NCBI GenBank assembly: GCA_902776375.1
Contig: CACYPV010000004.1
Location: 1-64,000 of the forward strand
Length of the DNA: 64,000 bases
Reading direction: 5' to 3'
Source: an uncultured Ruminococcus sp.
Lineage (GTDB): Bacteria; Bacillota; Clostridia; Oscillospirales; Acutalibacteraceae
In this document: piece by piece, positions 1 through 7,961 of the stretch
How the letters are laid out: every line of letters begins with the position of its first letter
How positions within the stretch are numbered: position 1 is the first letter of the stretch
Program-made: the position numbers and the translations under genes
The notes under the pieces: model-generated
What the model saw: only the letters and a program-made list of their open reading frames with translations
The model's database searches: none
Told to the model about the DNA's origin: nothing

Positions 1-1
1 A

Positions 2-139
2 TTCCTGCATTGCAAAAATGCACAAGCAGCTAAAGCAGAGATTCTCAACCGGCTATCTGAAGAACCCGGTGACGGATATGTTTGGACTGAGCAGGATATT
101 TATGAACAGATGAGAAAGATTATTGACAAGTACGAGTAA
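2..139 (+). CDS. C-terminal end of an unidentified protein (partial)
   Basis: An open frame enters from the left edge and ends at TAA 137-139, giving the last 45 residues of a protein (ending ...DKYE). The tail is hydrophilic and probably helical, with several acidic residues and a Trp. A GC-rich hairpin follows at once, as expected for a gene end. I do not recognise the family. By position it belongs to the same mobile element as the genes to its right. Confidence 0.5.
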   Translation, partial: FLHCKNAQAAKAEILNRLSEEPGDGYVWTEQDIYEQMRKIIDKYE

Positions 140-148
140 GTTTTAGAC

Positions 149-175
149 GAAGCCTGTCTGTTTCGGGCGGGCTTC
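149..175 (+). terminator. Terminator-like hairpin after the partial gene
   Basis: GAAGCCTGTCT pairs with GGGCGGGCTTC (11 bp including G-U pairs) around a 5-nt loop, ten bases after the upstream stop codon. No U-tract follows, so it may act as an RNA-stabilising 3' end or a weak terminator. Confidence 0.4.
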
Positions 176-198
176 TAACCCTCGATTGAGGTTTAAAC

Positions 199-378
199 TT
201 AGTAGTTTCTCTGCGGTTTTTTCACCGGCAAGTGTGCGGTTAAATGAGCGACGCAGGTGCGGTTCTGCGAGCGGCGAGAGTGCGGTTCAAACCCCGTGCA
301 GCTGCGGTTTTCGGAGCGGGATACACATTCACTTTTTCCTCGCCTTGTGTCCCGTTTGGTGTTGAAACCCAGTTGCAT
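199..378 (-). CDS. Possible 59-aa Arg/Cys-rich small protein
   Basis: A 60-codon frame starts at the ATG at 378-376, which overlaps the stop codon of the 22-codon frame upstream (TAATG), and ends at TAA 201-199. The overlap would allow translational coupling to that upstream frame, which has a strong ribosome binding site. The product is rich in Arg, Ser and Cys and spans the 23-bp phased repeats, so the frame could be accidental. No family is recognised. Confidence 0.25.
   Translation of the reverse strand: MQLGFNTKRDTRRGKSECVSRSENRSCTGFEPHSRRSQNRTCVAHLTAHLPVKKPQRNY
212..325. repeat. Five TGCGGTT direct repeats with 22-23 bp phasing (iteron-like)
   Basis: TGCGGTT starts at 212, 235, 258, 281 and 303, so the spacing is 23, 23, 23 and 22 bp. 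Several units also share a GAGCGG-type core about 11 bases further on. Short direct repeats spaced by about two helical turns are typical of replication iterons or multimeric repressor sites. The same element carries a RepA-type ATPase. The repeat function is inferred. Confidence 0.5.
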
Positions 379-446
379 TAAACTGGCGAAGAACGAGAAC
401 TCACTTTTTTGTTTGATGATGGTTGCTTTGATTTTGGTGTTGTCAT
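378..446 (-). CDS. Possible 22-aa leader peptide with a strong ribosome binding site
   Basis: ATG at 446-444 is preceded by AGGAGG at 7-nt spacing and by a good promoter at 496-525. The 22-residue product (Met-Thr-Thr-Pro-Lys start) is rich in Ser and Lys and ends at a TAA that overlaps the next ATG. The promoter and Shine-Dalgarno site suggest that something is translated here. It may be a leader peptide or the remnant of a longer gene. Confidence 0.35.
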   Translation of the reverse strand: MTTPKSKQPSSNKKVSSRSSPV

Positions 447-495
447 AATAAGACCTCCTGTGGTGCTATTGAGTTTAATTATTTAGCTTGATTAT

Positions 496-540
496 ATTAT
501 AAGCCACGCAAAATCCAGTCTGTAACTTTCATTGAAAAAC
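496..540 (-). promoter_or_regulatory. Promoter with a conserved upstream box, copy 1
   Basis: On the minus strand TTACAG (525-520) is followed by 18 bp and TATAAT (501-496). The 20-bp block TTTTTCAATGAAAGTTACAG (539-520) recurs with one mismatch at 3925-3944, where the same 18-bp spacing leads to TATCAT upstream of the kinase/STAND gene. The copy here would drive the small frames at 446-199. Confidence 0.55.
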
Positions 541-567
541 CGCCAACAGGTTTTATCCCGTTGGCGG
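534..567 (-). terminator. Rho-independent terminator of the kinase/STAND gene
   Basis: Read on the minus strand, ACCGCCAAC pairs with GTTGGCGGT around a 12-nt loop and a run of T follows. It lies 12 bases past the stop codon of the kinase/STAND gene. The T run overlaps the conserved box of the next promoter. Confidence 0.8.
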
Positions 568-578
568 TCGTGTTTAAG

Positions 579-3500
579 TTATTCATTATCTGACTTGAAA
601 CTGAAATCAACATCTTGAATTATATTGATTTGTTTTTCATATTGTTTTGCGATTCTCCGGTATTCTTTTTTCTGTATTTCCTGAATATCAGGTTCATCTG
701 AAGCGTTTTTGGCACACGTTACAATCGGATTGTATGCACTTATTAACACTTCTTCGTCTTCAAAACTACTATCAGAAAATTTCAGTCTGAATTTTTCTCC
801 ATATTCTACTAAATAAGGTAATAACCAACTGCATTTGAAAAGATAACGTAGCTTAGTAATAAACTCCCAAAGAAAAACTAACGGCATATCAAACCAAATT
901 GAACTTATGGGTTGCTCTGGATTATTGAAATACCATTCTGTTTCTCGTTCTGTTAATTCAAACAATAAATTAACATATTTCTTAAACACTAAACGTTGAT
1001 TTAACGCTGCTGAAACAACACAATTATTACAATAATTCTGCTTTAAGCTTGAATAGCACTCTTCTTTTTCGTGATTAGATAAAGTCGTTCTTAAGCTTTT
1101 TTTTAAGGTGTCTTCTTCGATCGAAAGGATATCCTTTATCATTTGCCAGTCATCCTGAGGATTTTGAGCAAACAAATACGGATGGTCAAAAAACATCTCT
1201 GTACAATATCCAATACGTTCAGCTTTTTCATAGAGTGATAGAATACCACTATCTGCAATGCTTTTAATAAATGCTATTTTATCATTGCTTTTAGAATATT
1301 CCAGTATTGTGTTTTTTTCTACTATCTCTGCCTCAGTAGGCTGATTATTTCTTTCTTCCCACGCATCAACTATTTCATTTCTGTGTTCAATCGGATTATG
1401 TTCAAACAATTCCGGATGTTCAGTATAGCGCAAAATGATAAACTCGTCTGGGAGAACATTTGCCGAATACTCGTCAAGAAAAACGCCAATTACTGAATAC
1501 AAACGAGCGAGAGCTTCTTGTTGCTTTTCCTTTGTTAAACTTGAAATACTTTCTTTTGCTTCTGAAAATGAACGATATAATTCTTCTAGTCGCTTTTTTG
1601 AACGTTGTTCACCATTATAACGATAGATTATTCTGAATTCATAAAGCCAAACTGAAAAATTAATGTACTTGATTTCAAATAAATAAGATGAATGTGAAAG
1701 CTGATTTAGTTTGCTAAGTAAAGGTGTAATGGTATCTATATCAGGAAAGCCATAATATGTGTCATTGTTCTCGATTAATGATATTAGCCATTTTACTGCT
1801 AAAAAGCAATTTGATTCGATTTCAAGATTTATACCAGCAAGAAAATGTGCTGAAATCATACAATTCATTTCAAATGCACGTTCTTCTGCCTTGATGTTCT
1901 TGCCGTAACTCTCTAAGCAACGACTCATTCTATCTCGCATAACTGAGAAAACTTGCCAACAGTTTTCTTCGCAGGGCTTTAGTTCGTTGTTAACCAGTTC
2001 TTCAACGAGAGGGTGCAAATAATAGTATCGGTTGTTTTTCTGAACCCAACCTATCTCCACCAAATCATTTACAATATCCATATTGTACGGACGCGGCCAA
2101 CAAAACTCAAGATATGTTTGCTTGTCAATATTAAGAAATCTAAGCAAGTAAAGATTGCGCAAAACCTGCTTTTGATTCTCATTGAGGTTAGCCATATTAT
2201 ATAGTGAACGAATAATATCCGGTACAGTTTTCTTTATGATTCGTCCGTCTTTATTGCTTCTGATTCTTTCTAAACCATTTAGCCCGTAAAGCCCGTCTGC
2301 AACTTTTTTAGCAAGTGTTTCTATAGAGCAGTCTGAAGCAGTGATTTGCCGTGCAAGCAATTCTACAGCATATGTATTATTACCCACTAAACGGAACATC
2401 TCTTTTAAGGCTTTTTCGTTTTCATCTGTAATATCGGTTTTGCTAATATGAGAAAACAACTCAAAAAGGAACGACTGACCGAGAGCATTAACCTCGATTT
2501 GCGTTGCATCGCCATTAAGTGTGTCGCTAAAATCAGTTCGTGTCGTGAAAATGATATTTGTGCGAAGCTCCAACAAATCGAATAGATATTCATCCTCATA
2601 TGTTGTCACATCAAAGTTATCGATGATAACAAGCACATTTCTGTCCAACAAATTACGTAGAATTCTTCTTTTTTCTTCGGAATCTGTTGTTTCACAGTTG
2701 TAAATATCGATTTCATTTAGCAACGTTTCCAAAGAATCCCGATAACGCAGAAACAGAACATCGTCGTAACTTTTTTGATACTCATCAGCATACGCAACAG
2801 CCAATGTGCTCTTTCCTATTCCGCCAACACCGTGCAAAAATACAGTCTTTTTGCCGGATGAGAATGCCTTTGAAATAAGATCAATGTCATTTCTACGACC
2901 AATAACATTAACTGTGTTGCTAAAGGTTGAAATCAAGTATGGCTTGCCATCGGTTACGACGGAAAGCAATTCATCTAACGCTTTTGCTAACTCATTCGCC
3001 GACTGATAGCGTCTTTTGACATTCGCTGCAAGTGTTTTATGAAAAATCTCTGTCAGCAAACGTTTTGCTTTCGGATTTACCTTTTTTGCGTCAAAGCGTT
3101 CGTCATATTCCCAAGTTGCGAACAAAGTTGAATCTGAGCTGTCAACAGGTCTGTTCATAACACGCTCAAACAGCACTGCTCCGAAAGCAAATAAGTCTGT
3201 TGCCGGGCACAACTTCTTGATCTGTTGCAATTTCTGTTCGGGTGCTGCGCATTCTTTTGAATAGGATATGCAACGAAGGTTGCCACTTTGGATATCATCT
3301 CGTGTAACTACGGTATCGACGTCAAACAGGACGATATTTTTACCCTTGCCGGTCTGATCCTCAGTGGCTATAAAGTTTGACGGTTTGATATCCAAATGCA
3401 GATAGCCCGCTTTATGGTACAGACCTACGGCATTTGTCAACGCCAAAGCTGTGCAAATAATATCAGCTATATCATCGGTTTTTGTCTTGTCATAGCTGTT

Positions 3501-3860
3501 GCCGTTAGGAATTGTAGCAACGTACTGTGTGCCGTTTTCTTCAAACTTGTCGAGTGAATAAACCGATACCGATTGCGCTCCTGCTTCGTTTTGGATTTTA
3601 GCTGCGATTTCATAAGCGTTGTTGAAGCGCTGAAACGCCTTCTCTTGTTCCTCTGAACTGCTCCATACAATTTTGCTTCCGATTCGTGTTGTACCGGAAT
3701 TGTACGGATAGCATTCTTTCAAAATGATTTCCTTGCGGTGATTTCCGCTGTCAAGGTAATGCGCTTCATATACCAGACAGCTCGCACCATAGCCCATCAC
3801 ACGGTCAATCACAAATCGATTAACTTGTGTTCCTTGTGATAACGGATTTCGCTGTTCCAT
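579..3860 (-). CDS. Ser/Thr protein kinase fused to an NB-ARC/STAND ATPase
   Basis: This 1093-aa cytosolic protein starts with a eukaryote-like kinase domain: Gly-rich loop near 23-28, Lys48, catalytic HLDIKPSN at 155-162, DVD in place of DFG at 180-182, and APE at 206-208. A STAND NTPase follows: Walker A GVGGIGKST 344-352, Walker B VLVIIDNFD 409-417, and an arginine-bearing IIFTTR strand at 436-441. A probable winged helix lies near 580-660 and about 430 helical residues complete the protein, possibly a TPR-like sensor. STAND proteins with effector domains act as switches, and many bacterial ones are antiphage sensors. The kinase would be the output here. It has its own promoter and terminator and sits next to an HTH-like partner within a mobile element. 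Defence is an inference; signalling or transcriptional control is possible. Confidence 0.85.
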   Translation of the reverse strand: MEQRNPLSQGTQVNRFVIDRVMGYGASCLVYEAHYLDSGNHRKEIILKECYPYNSGTTRIGSKIVWSSSEEQEKAFQRFNNAYEIAAKIQNEAGAQSVSVYSLDKFEENGTQYVATIPNGNSYDKTKTDDIADIICTALALTNAVGLYHKAGYLHLDIKPSNFIATEDQTGKGKNIVLFDVDTVVTRDDIQSGNLRCISYSKECAAPEQKLQQIKKLCPATDLFAFGAVLFERVMNRPVDSSDSTLFATWEYDERFDAKKVNPKAKRLLTEIFHKTLAANVKRRYQSANELAKALDELLSVVTDGKPYLISTFSNTVNVIGRRNDIDLISKAFSSGKKTVFLHGVGGIGKSTLAVAYADEYQKSYDDVLFLRYRDSLETLLNEIDIYNCETTDSEEKRRILRNLLDRNVLVIIDNFDVTTYEDEYLFDLLELRTNIIFTTRTDFSDTLNGDATQIEVNALGQSFLFELFSHISKTDITDENEKALKEMFRLVGNNTYAVELLARQITASDCSIETLAKKVADGLYGLNGLERIRSNKDGRIIKKTVPDIIRSLYNMANLNENQKQVLRNLYLLRFLNIDKQTYLEFCWPRPYNMDIVNDLVEIGWVQKNNRYYYLHPLVEELVNNELKPCEENCWQVFSVMRDRMSRCLESYGKNIKAEERAFEMNCMISAHFLAGINLEIESNCFLAVKWLISLIENNDTYYGFPDIDTITPLLSKLNQLSHSSYLFEIKYINFSVWLYEFRIIYRYNGEQRSKKRLEELYRSFSEAKESISSLTKEKQQEALARLYSVIGVFLDEYSANVLPDEFIILRYTEHPELFEHNPIEHRNEIVDAWEERNNQPTEAEIVEKNTILEYSKSNDKIAFIKSIADSGILSLYEKAERIGYCTEMFFDHPYLFAQNPQDDWQMIKDILSIEEDTLKKSLRTTLSNHEKEECYSSLKQNYCNNCVVSAALNQRLVFKKYVNLLFELTERETEWYFNNPEQPISSIWFDMPLVFLWEFITKLRYLFKCSWLLPYLVEYGEKFRLKFSDSSFEDEEVLISAYNPIVTCAKNASDEPDIQEIQKKEYRRIAKQYEKQINIIQDVDFSFKSDNE

Positions 3861-3900
3861 TTGTTTTCTCCTTTCAGGGCTGAAACATCAACCCGAATCT

Positions 3901-3945
3901 ATGATAACAAATATAAAAATGGATCTGTAACTTTCGTTGAAAAAA
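3901..3945 (-). promoter_or_regulatory. Promoter with a conserved upstream box, copy 2
   Basis: Minus-strand TTACAG (3930-3925), 18 bp, TATCAT (3906-3901), preceded by a TTTTTCAACGAAAG box nearly identical to the one at 520-540. It begins right after the stop codon of the HTH-like gene, so the kinase/STAND gene can be transcribed on its own. The ribosome binding site AAGGAG precedes the ATG at 3860. Confidence 0.55.
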
Positions 3946-5076
3946 TCAGGCTAATACCTCTGCCAAAAGTTCTCTGAATGTATCTAACGGCTGTTCCGAC
4001 TGAGCGCAAAACAGAAACAGCCAATCAAACGGATTGCCGTAATACAAGCCGGAATAATTACAGTCAAACAGTATATTATTCAGCTCGTCTGTGTAATCGT
4101 CAATTCCGCCGTCGATTTCTTCCCGTTGAATCTGATACCAAAAGCAGTAGGAAAACAGAAGGATAATTGTCTTACGATATTCCTCCGAGGTCAAATCTTT
4201 TTCGCCGAAGGTTGCAGCTTCGGGAAATCGTGTCTTAATTTCCTTTGGAAGATTGGCGTTACTAAAAACCGTTTTAGTGCCTTTCTTTCCCGTGATATTT
4301 AGACCTGTAATAATTTCATATAGAGTGTTGTTTGATAAATTGTTAATCCATTTGTTTTGGTGGTCTAAGTTATATTGGCATATTTCATCTTTTGCCCAAT
4401 TCTTCGCTTCCGTAAGATAACGATTAAACATTTTGCTTGCAGTCACGCTGGTTTTTTCAAAGTTATGACCGTTCTGACGAATGTATTCAAGCAAATCCTG
4501 CTCCGCCTGAAAGCTATCAACGCTGCTTGATATTGCCTGGGTGTATTGTGTGTGATCGGAATAGTCTTTTGATAAACCGTCTCCCTTTGCAATTAACCTT
4601 ACTGTATCAGTCCACGATTTATTGTTTTTTAGACAGAAATAATAAATGACTTCTTTTTCATCACGATAATTGAAGGCTCTGTCCAGATATATCTTATGGA
4701 ACAAGTCCTTTGTTTCATCAACAGAGAGATTAAGAGCAAACGCTAATGCAAACATAGAGTGACGTGAAGCAATGCCTTTTTTGGGACGCTTGTCCTTTTC
4801 AAGCCAATTGCGCAAGGTGCCATCTGAGGCTATTTCAGATAAGGGAACACCCTTCTTTTTACATTGCTCTGATAAAGCAGCAATGATTGTTTTTCTATCA
4901 GTTGAAGGTAAAGAGAGCTTTTGTGAAATAAACGCCGCAAGCCTTGCGCCAAATGGTTGAAAGCTACCTTTGCTGTTTAGGAAATCAATTACAGACTCAC
5001 AATCGTCGTTCTCGTCAAGTTCTTCTGCCATAATCCATATCTCATTTTCTAAATTGGATGTATACGTATATTCCAT
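3946..5076 (-). CDS. HTH-like partner protein of the kinase/STAND gene
   Basis: A 376-aa protein with AAGGAG before its ATG. Residues about 60-125 look like a divergent XRE-type helix-turn-helix region: a TLRNWL segment, then a helix with AFALNLSVDETKDLF that resembles the second half of such regulators. The rest is helical, with an aromatic, hydrophobic stretch near 305-325 and a conserved-looking end containing NPFDWLFLFCAQSEQPLD. I do not know a named family. It lies 85 bp upstream of the kinase/STAND gene on the same strand, and a separate promoter sits between them. A regulator or adaptor of the kinase is the simplest reading. DNA binding is inferred. Confidence 0.6.
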   Translation of the reverse strand: MEYTYTSNLENEIWIMAEELDENDDCESVIDFLNSKGSFQPFGARLAAFISQKLSLPSTDRKTIIAALSEQCKKKGVPLSEIASDGTLRNWLEKDKRPKKGIASRHSMFALAFALNLSVDETKDLFHKIYLDRAFNYRDEKEVIYYFCLKNNKSWTDTVRLIAKGDGLSKDYSDHTQYTQAISSSVDSFQAEQDLLEYIRQNGHNFEKTSVTASKMFNRYLTEAKNWAKDEICQYNLDHQNKWINNLSNNTLYEIITGLNITGKKGTKTVFSNANLPKEIKTRFPEAATFGEKDLTSEEYRKTIILLFSYCFWYQIQREEIDGGIDDYTDELNNILFDCNYSGLYYGNPFDWLFLFCAQSEQPLDTFRELLAEVLA

Positions 5077-5103
5077 CAGAAACTCCTTTATGTATTTTAG
5101 CGC

Positions 5104-6066
5104 TTATCCAACTGTCGCTGCTATAAACCTATCCCGATTATCCTCCAGCCACTTTTCAAAGGTCTTGAAAGAAATCTTGCCTTTCTTGCAGAGGTCGCGC
5201 TGTTCGCGGCCTTTGGCTGACCATGCTTCGAGCTGGTCTTTGGTCATTTCGCCTTTTTGCCAGCGGCGGCGCTGGGCATTGTAGACTTTGAGATATAGCT
5301 TGCGGATTTGCTTTTCCTCATCGGTCTTTTTTCTGCCGACGACGGACATTTCGGCTTCTTCCTTACAGGTGTAGCCCGTATCGTTTTTGTGGTTGCAATA
5401 CTGCACGCTGCGCCCGTATTTGAAGGTTGAGAAGTATCGGTTGCAACGGCGGCAGGTATTCACGCACATCTTTTTATCGGTGATCATAAAATACGCCTTG
5501 CAAAGCGTGTAGCAAACGATATCCTCTACGCTTGTGGGGTGCAGCACCTCGACCAGCTCGTCGTCGCGCAGTTCAAACGTAATGGACAAGCGCTGCATTA
5601 GTTCTTTCAGCTTGCGATTGTCTATCTCCGAATCGGTTGACCACGCGCTTACAAATTCTTTGGCAACGGCAATCATGGATGTAAATTTTTCAGATGTCAC
5701 TGTCATTTCGGTTTTCCGAAAATCGAAATCAAACCAAGAGTTCTCCTCGGGCGGGATATCAAGCTCGTTATCCCTGTATTGCTCAAACACATCGTAGAGA
5801 AACAAAAACAAATTAGATTGGTAGTCAAACACCGGCGCGATATTTTCCTGTATCGTGCCGTTTTGTTTTCTCTTGAAATATTCTCCGGCAAGGTATTTGT
5901 AGTGATTGGTAAATGAAATAATAGAGTTTAGCTGTGTTTCGTGAAAATCGAGTAAATCATATACGCCCTCGCCAAAGGGCGCTGATTCGTGGCGGTATAA
6001 TTGGTCGCCAACCCAAATTTCGTAATGCTCATCGTTGTCCCTTATATAATAGCGATAATCATGCAC
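5104..6066 (-). CDS. DUF6076-like protein with a C4 zinc-binding motif
   Basis: A 320-aa soluble protein with GAGGTGG ahead of its ATG. Near residues 205-235 it has CRRCNRYF followed by two more Cys (YCN, YTC), a probable zinc-binding knuckle, and then a basic helical C-terminus (KVYNAQRRRWQKGE). The layout resembles the uncharacterised DUF6076 family, which I associate with mobile elements of Clostridia. It is transcribed away from the excisionase-like gene across an operator-rich gap and lies 27 bp upstream of the HTH-like gene, so the two may be cotranscribed. The basic tail and zinc knuckle suggest nucleic-acid binding, which is inferred. Confidence 0.6.
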   Translation of the reverse strand: MHDYRYYIRDNDEHYEIWVGDQLYRHESAPFGEGVYDLLDFHETQLNSIISFTNHYKYLAGEYFKRKQNGTIQENIAPVFDYQSNLFLFLYDVFEQYRDNELDIPPEENSWFDFDFRKTEMTVTSEKFTSMIAVAKEFVSAWSTDSEIDNRKLKELMQRLSITFELRDDELVEVLHPTSVEDIVCYTLCKAYFMITDKKMCVNTCRRCNRYFSTFKYGRSVQYCNHKNDTGYTCKEEAEMSVVGRKKTDEEKQIRKLYLKVYNAQRRRWQKGEMTKDQLEAWSAKGREQRDLCKKGKISFKTFEKWLEDNRDRFIAATVG

Positions 6067-6091
6067 TTAAACCACCTCTTTCAATATTATT

Positions 6092-6194
6092 ATAACAGTT
6101 TTTAGAAAAAAATCAATTAGTTTTTAAAAACTATTGATTTTTCTTTTTAAAAGTGCTACAATACAAATACTGATAGTTTTAGAAAACGTATCAG
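6092..6194. promoter_or_regulatory. Divergent control region with repeated operator motifs
   Basis: A forward promoter TTGATT (6134-6139), 17 bp, TACAAT (6157-6162) drives the excisionase-like operon. A 27-bp imperfect palindrome (6112-6138) covers its -35 box, and a second inverted repeat, CTGATA...TATCAG (6170-6194), covers the start point. AGTTTTTAGAAAA-like half-sites occur at about 6095, 6119 and 6174. This looks like a repressor-controlled switch between the two divergent gene sets. Confidence 0.6.
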
Positions 6195-6228
6195 TATCTT
6201 TAATTATCTACATAAGGAGGAGTCTTAT

Positions 6229-6456
6229 ATGACGCAAAAACCCTATCATGAGAATGAACTGCCGATGATTCTGTCGCCGAAGCTTGTGGCTGAAGTGCTC
6301 GGAATCTCTCTGCCGTTCAGCTATGATCTTTTCCGGTCAGATGGCTTTCCGGCGTTCAAAATCAACACCCGCTGGGTGGTACTGCGCGATGCGCTGTTTG
6401 AGTGGCTGGACAAACAGTCGCACCGCAACAAAAACGACTTTATAAGGAAGGTGTGA
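6229..6456 (+). CDS. Excisionase-like small HTH protein
   Basis: 75 aa, preceded by AAGGAGG at good spacing. The order is that of the AlpA/excisionase MerR-like winged-helix family: LSPKLVAEVLGIS recognition helix pair, then a short wing with FPAFKINTRWVVLRDAL, then a C-terminal helix. Such proteins bend DNA during excision or activate mobile-element genes. It is the first gene of a forward operon with the RepA-like ATPase two bases downstream, behind the repressor-type control region. Excision directionality factor or replication-module regulator are both possible. Confidence 0.75.
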   Translation: MTQKPYHENELPMILSPKLVAEVLGISLPFSYDLFRSDGFPAFKINTRWVVLRDALFEWLDKQSHRNKNDFIRKV

Positions 6457-6458
6457 GC

Positions 6459-7424
6459 ATGGAAAAAATGAACGTGATTTCCTTTAGTGAGGTGGAAGCG
6501 GAAGAAATATCGTGGCTGTTCTATCCGTATATCGCCTACGGAAAGCTCACGCTGCTCGGCGGTGAAGCAGGCTGCGGCAAGACGATGGTCGCGCTGGCGC
6601 TGGCTTCGGTTCTCTCAAATGGCGGCAAGCTGCCGCTGCAAACTGAGGAAACAGAGCCGATCAACATCCTCTATCAGACCGCAGAGGACGGGTTGGCTGA
6701 CACGATCATCCCGCGGCTGCTGAGATTCGGTGCAGATATGGAAAGGATTTCCGCAATCTACACTGACAAGTACCTGACCTTTGCCAACCGAGAGCAAATC
6801 GAACAGGCGATTGTGCGGAAAAACATTCGCCTGATGATTTTCGACCCGTTCCAGGCATTCGTCGGCAAGGCAAATATGTCCAGTGCTAATGATATGCGCA
6901 GCACGGTTCGGGAGATTATCGAGGTGGCGCAAATGCATAAATGCGCGGTGATTATCACCTGCCACACAAGCAAGAGCGCTAACTACGCCAATCTGCTCCA
7001 ACGAATTCTCGGCTCGGTGGATATCGGCGCTATCGCCCGATCGGCGTTGTATCTGACGAACCACCCGACGAAAAAAGACGTGAAGCTGCTCTGCCACATC
7101 AAGAGCAACCTCGCTCCGATCGGTCAGTCGATTGAGTTTCAAATCACAAACAAGGGCATTGACTGGCTGGGCTACAGCGAAATCGCCGAGAAGGATTTGC
7201 TCGGACACAGCGCAGACAGCGCCTTTCAGAACGCGATTGACTTCCTCAAAATGTTGCTCGCCAACAAGAATATGCCATCGACAAAGGTGTATGATATGGC
7301 GGCGAGCGCGGGAATCGGCTTTACTACCCTGAAAAAAGCGAAGCGGTATCTCGGTATCAAAGCCGCTAAAATCGGCAACGTTTGGTACTTCAAGCAATAT
7401 CAACCGAAGGAGGTGATTACATGA
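6459..7424 (+). CDS. RepA-type AAA/RecA-like ATPase
   Basis: 321 aa from the ATG at 6459, chosen because AAGGAAGG lies just upstream; an upstream in-frame ATG has no such site and lies inside the previous gene. It has Walker A GEAGCGKT (35-42) and Walker B LMIFDPFQAF near 120, then a CHTSKSA segment, as in the AAA_25/RepA helicase family that unwinds plasmid origins or works with phage primases. The C-terminal 80 residues look like a winged helix. Its ATGA overlap with the next gene implies coupled translation. It probably supports replication of the excised element, perhaps at the phased repeats at 212-325. Confidence 0.8.
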   Translation: MEKMNVISFSEVEAEEISWLFYPYIAYGKLTLLGGEAGCGKTMVALALASVLSNGGKLPLQTEETEPINILYQTAEDGLADTIIPRLLRFGADMERISAIYTDKYLTFANREQIEQAIVRKNIRLMIFDPFQAFVGKANMSSANDMRSTVREIIEVAQMHKCAVIITCHTSKSANYANLLQRILGSVDIGAIARSALYLTNHPTKKDVKLLCHIKSNLAPIGQSIEFQITNKGIDWLGYSEIAEKDLLGHSADSAFQNAIDFLKMLLANKNMPSTKVYDMAASAGIGFTTLKKAKRYLGIKAAKIGNVWYFKQYQPKEVIT

Positions 7425-7927
7425 TTATGACAACAAGAAAATTGATGCGATTTATGCCCGAAGCAAAACAGCTCGATGGCAACATTTGGACGTGGATCGT
7501 GCCGGTGTGGGATGTCTTTTCGGAGTTTAAGATGATCAGATATCACTCTGTCAAAGAGAAAATCCTTGTTTATTCGTTCGGTTACTCTGTTGCAATGATT
7601 TACTCGGAATATCTGTCGGTCTTGAACGGCACACGTCCTCACAAGGAGGAACTGTTTGTTGTTCCCGATTTTGATGATGTGATCAAGGAAGATGATTATT
7701 ATCGCCGGCACGTTTCGCCTGATGCAGAAACAGCCGACTTCACAGAGTATTTGATTACCAACGGCGAGGAATACGACGAAATCTTCGACCTCATTATTTC
7801 TATGTTGGGAGTTGACAAGGTGTTCGCCATGTTGAATAAAGCACGCAAAGGGTCTGCTGCCGGAGCGTTTGACGCTACCGCAGACAATTTATCAGTCTAT
7901 GAATGGCTGAAATCGAGATTAATATAG
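7421..7927 (+). CDS. Hypothetical protein coupled to the RepA-like gene
   Basis: 168 aa from the ATG at 7421, which overlaps the previous stop (ATGA) and has AAGGAGGTG upstream. An earlier in-frame start would overlap the previous gene further without an obvious ribosome binding site. The protein is soluble and mixed alpha/beta, with many acidic residues in the second half. I see no catalytic motif and do not recognise a family. Its place between the replication ATPase and the integrase suggests an accessory role in replication or maintenance. Confidence 0.65.
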   Translation: MIMTTRKLMRFMPEAKQLDGNIWTWIVPVWDVFSEFKMIRYHSVKEKILVYSFGYSVAMIYSEYLSVLNGTRPHKEELFVVPDFDDVIKEDDYYRRHVSPDAETADFTEYLITNGEEYDEIFDLIISMLGVDKVFAMLNKARKGSAAGAFDATADNLSVYEWLKSRLI

Positions 7928-7961
7928 TGGACAATTTGTCCACAGGAAAGGATTTGAAAGT

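Noticed and set aside
212..325. CRISPR array
   Set aside because: The conserved unit is only 7 bp with 15-16 bp between units, far too short for repeat and spacer, and no cas gene is near.
257..448. 63-codon plus-strand frame at the left end
   Set aside because: It lacks a ribosome binding site, its sequence is Arg/Cys-rich and it runs antisense to the better supported frames at 199-446 and over the phased repeats.
6615..7403. 262-codon minus-strand frame inside the RepA-like gene
   Set aside because: It is fully antisense to a gene with clear Walker motifs and has no recognisable domain.
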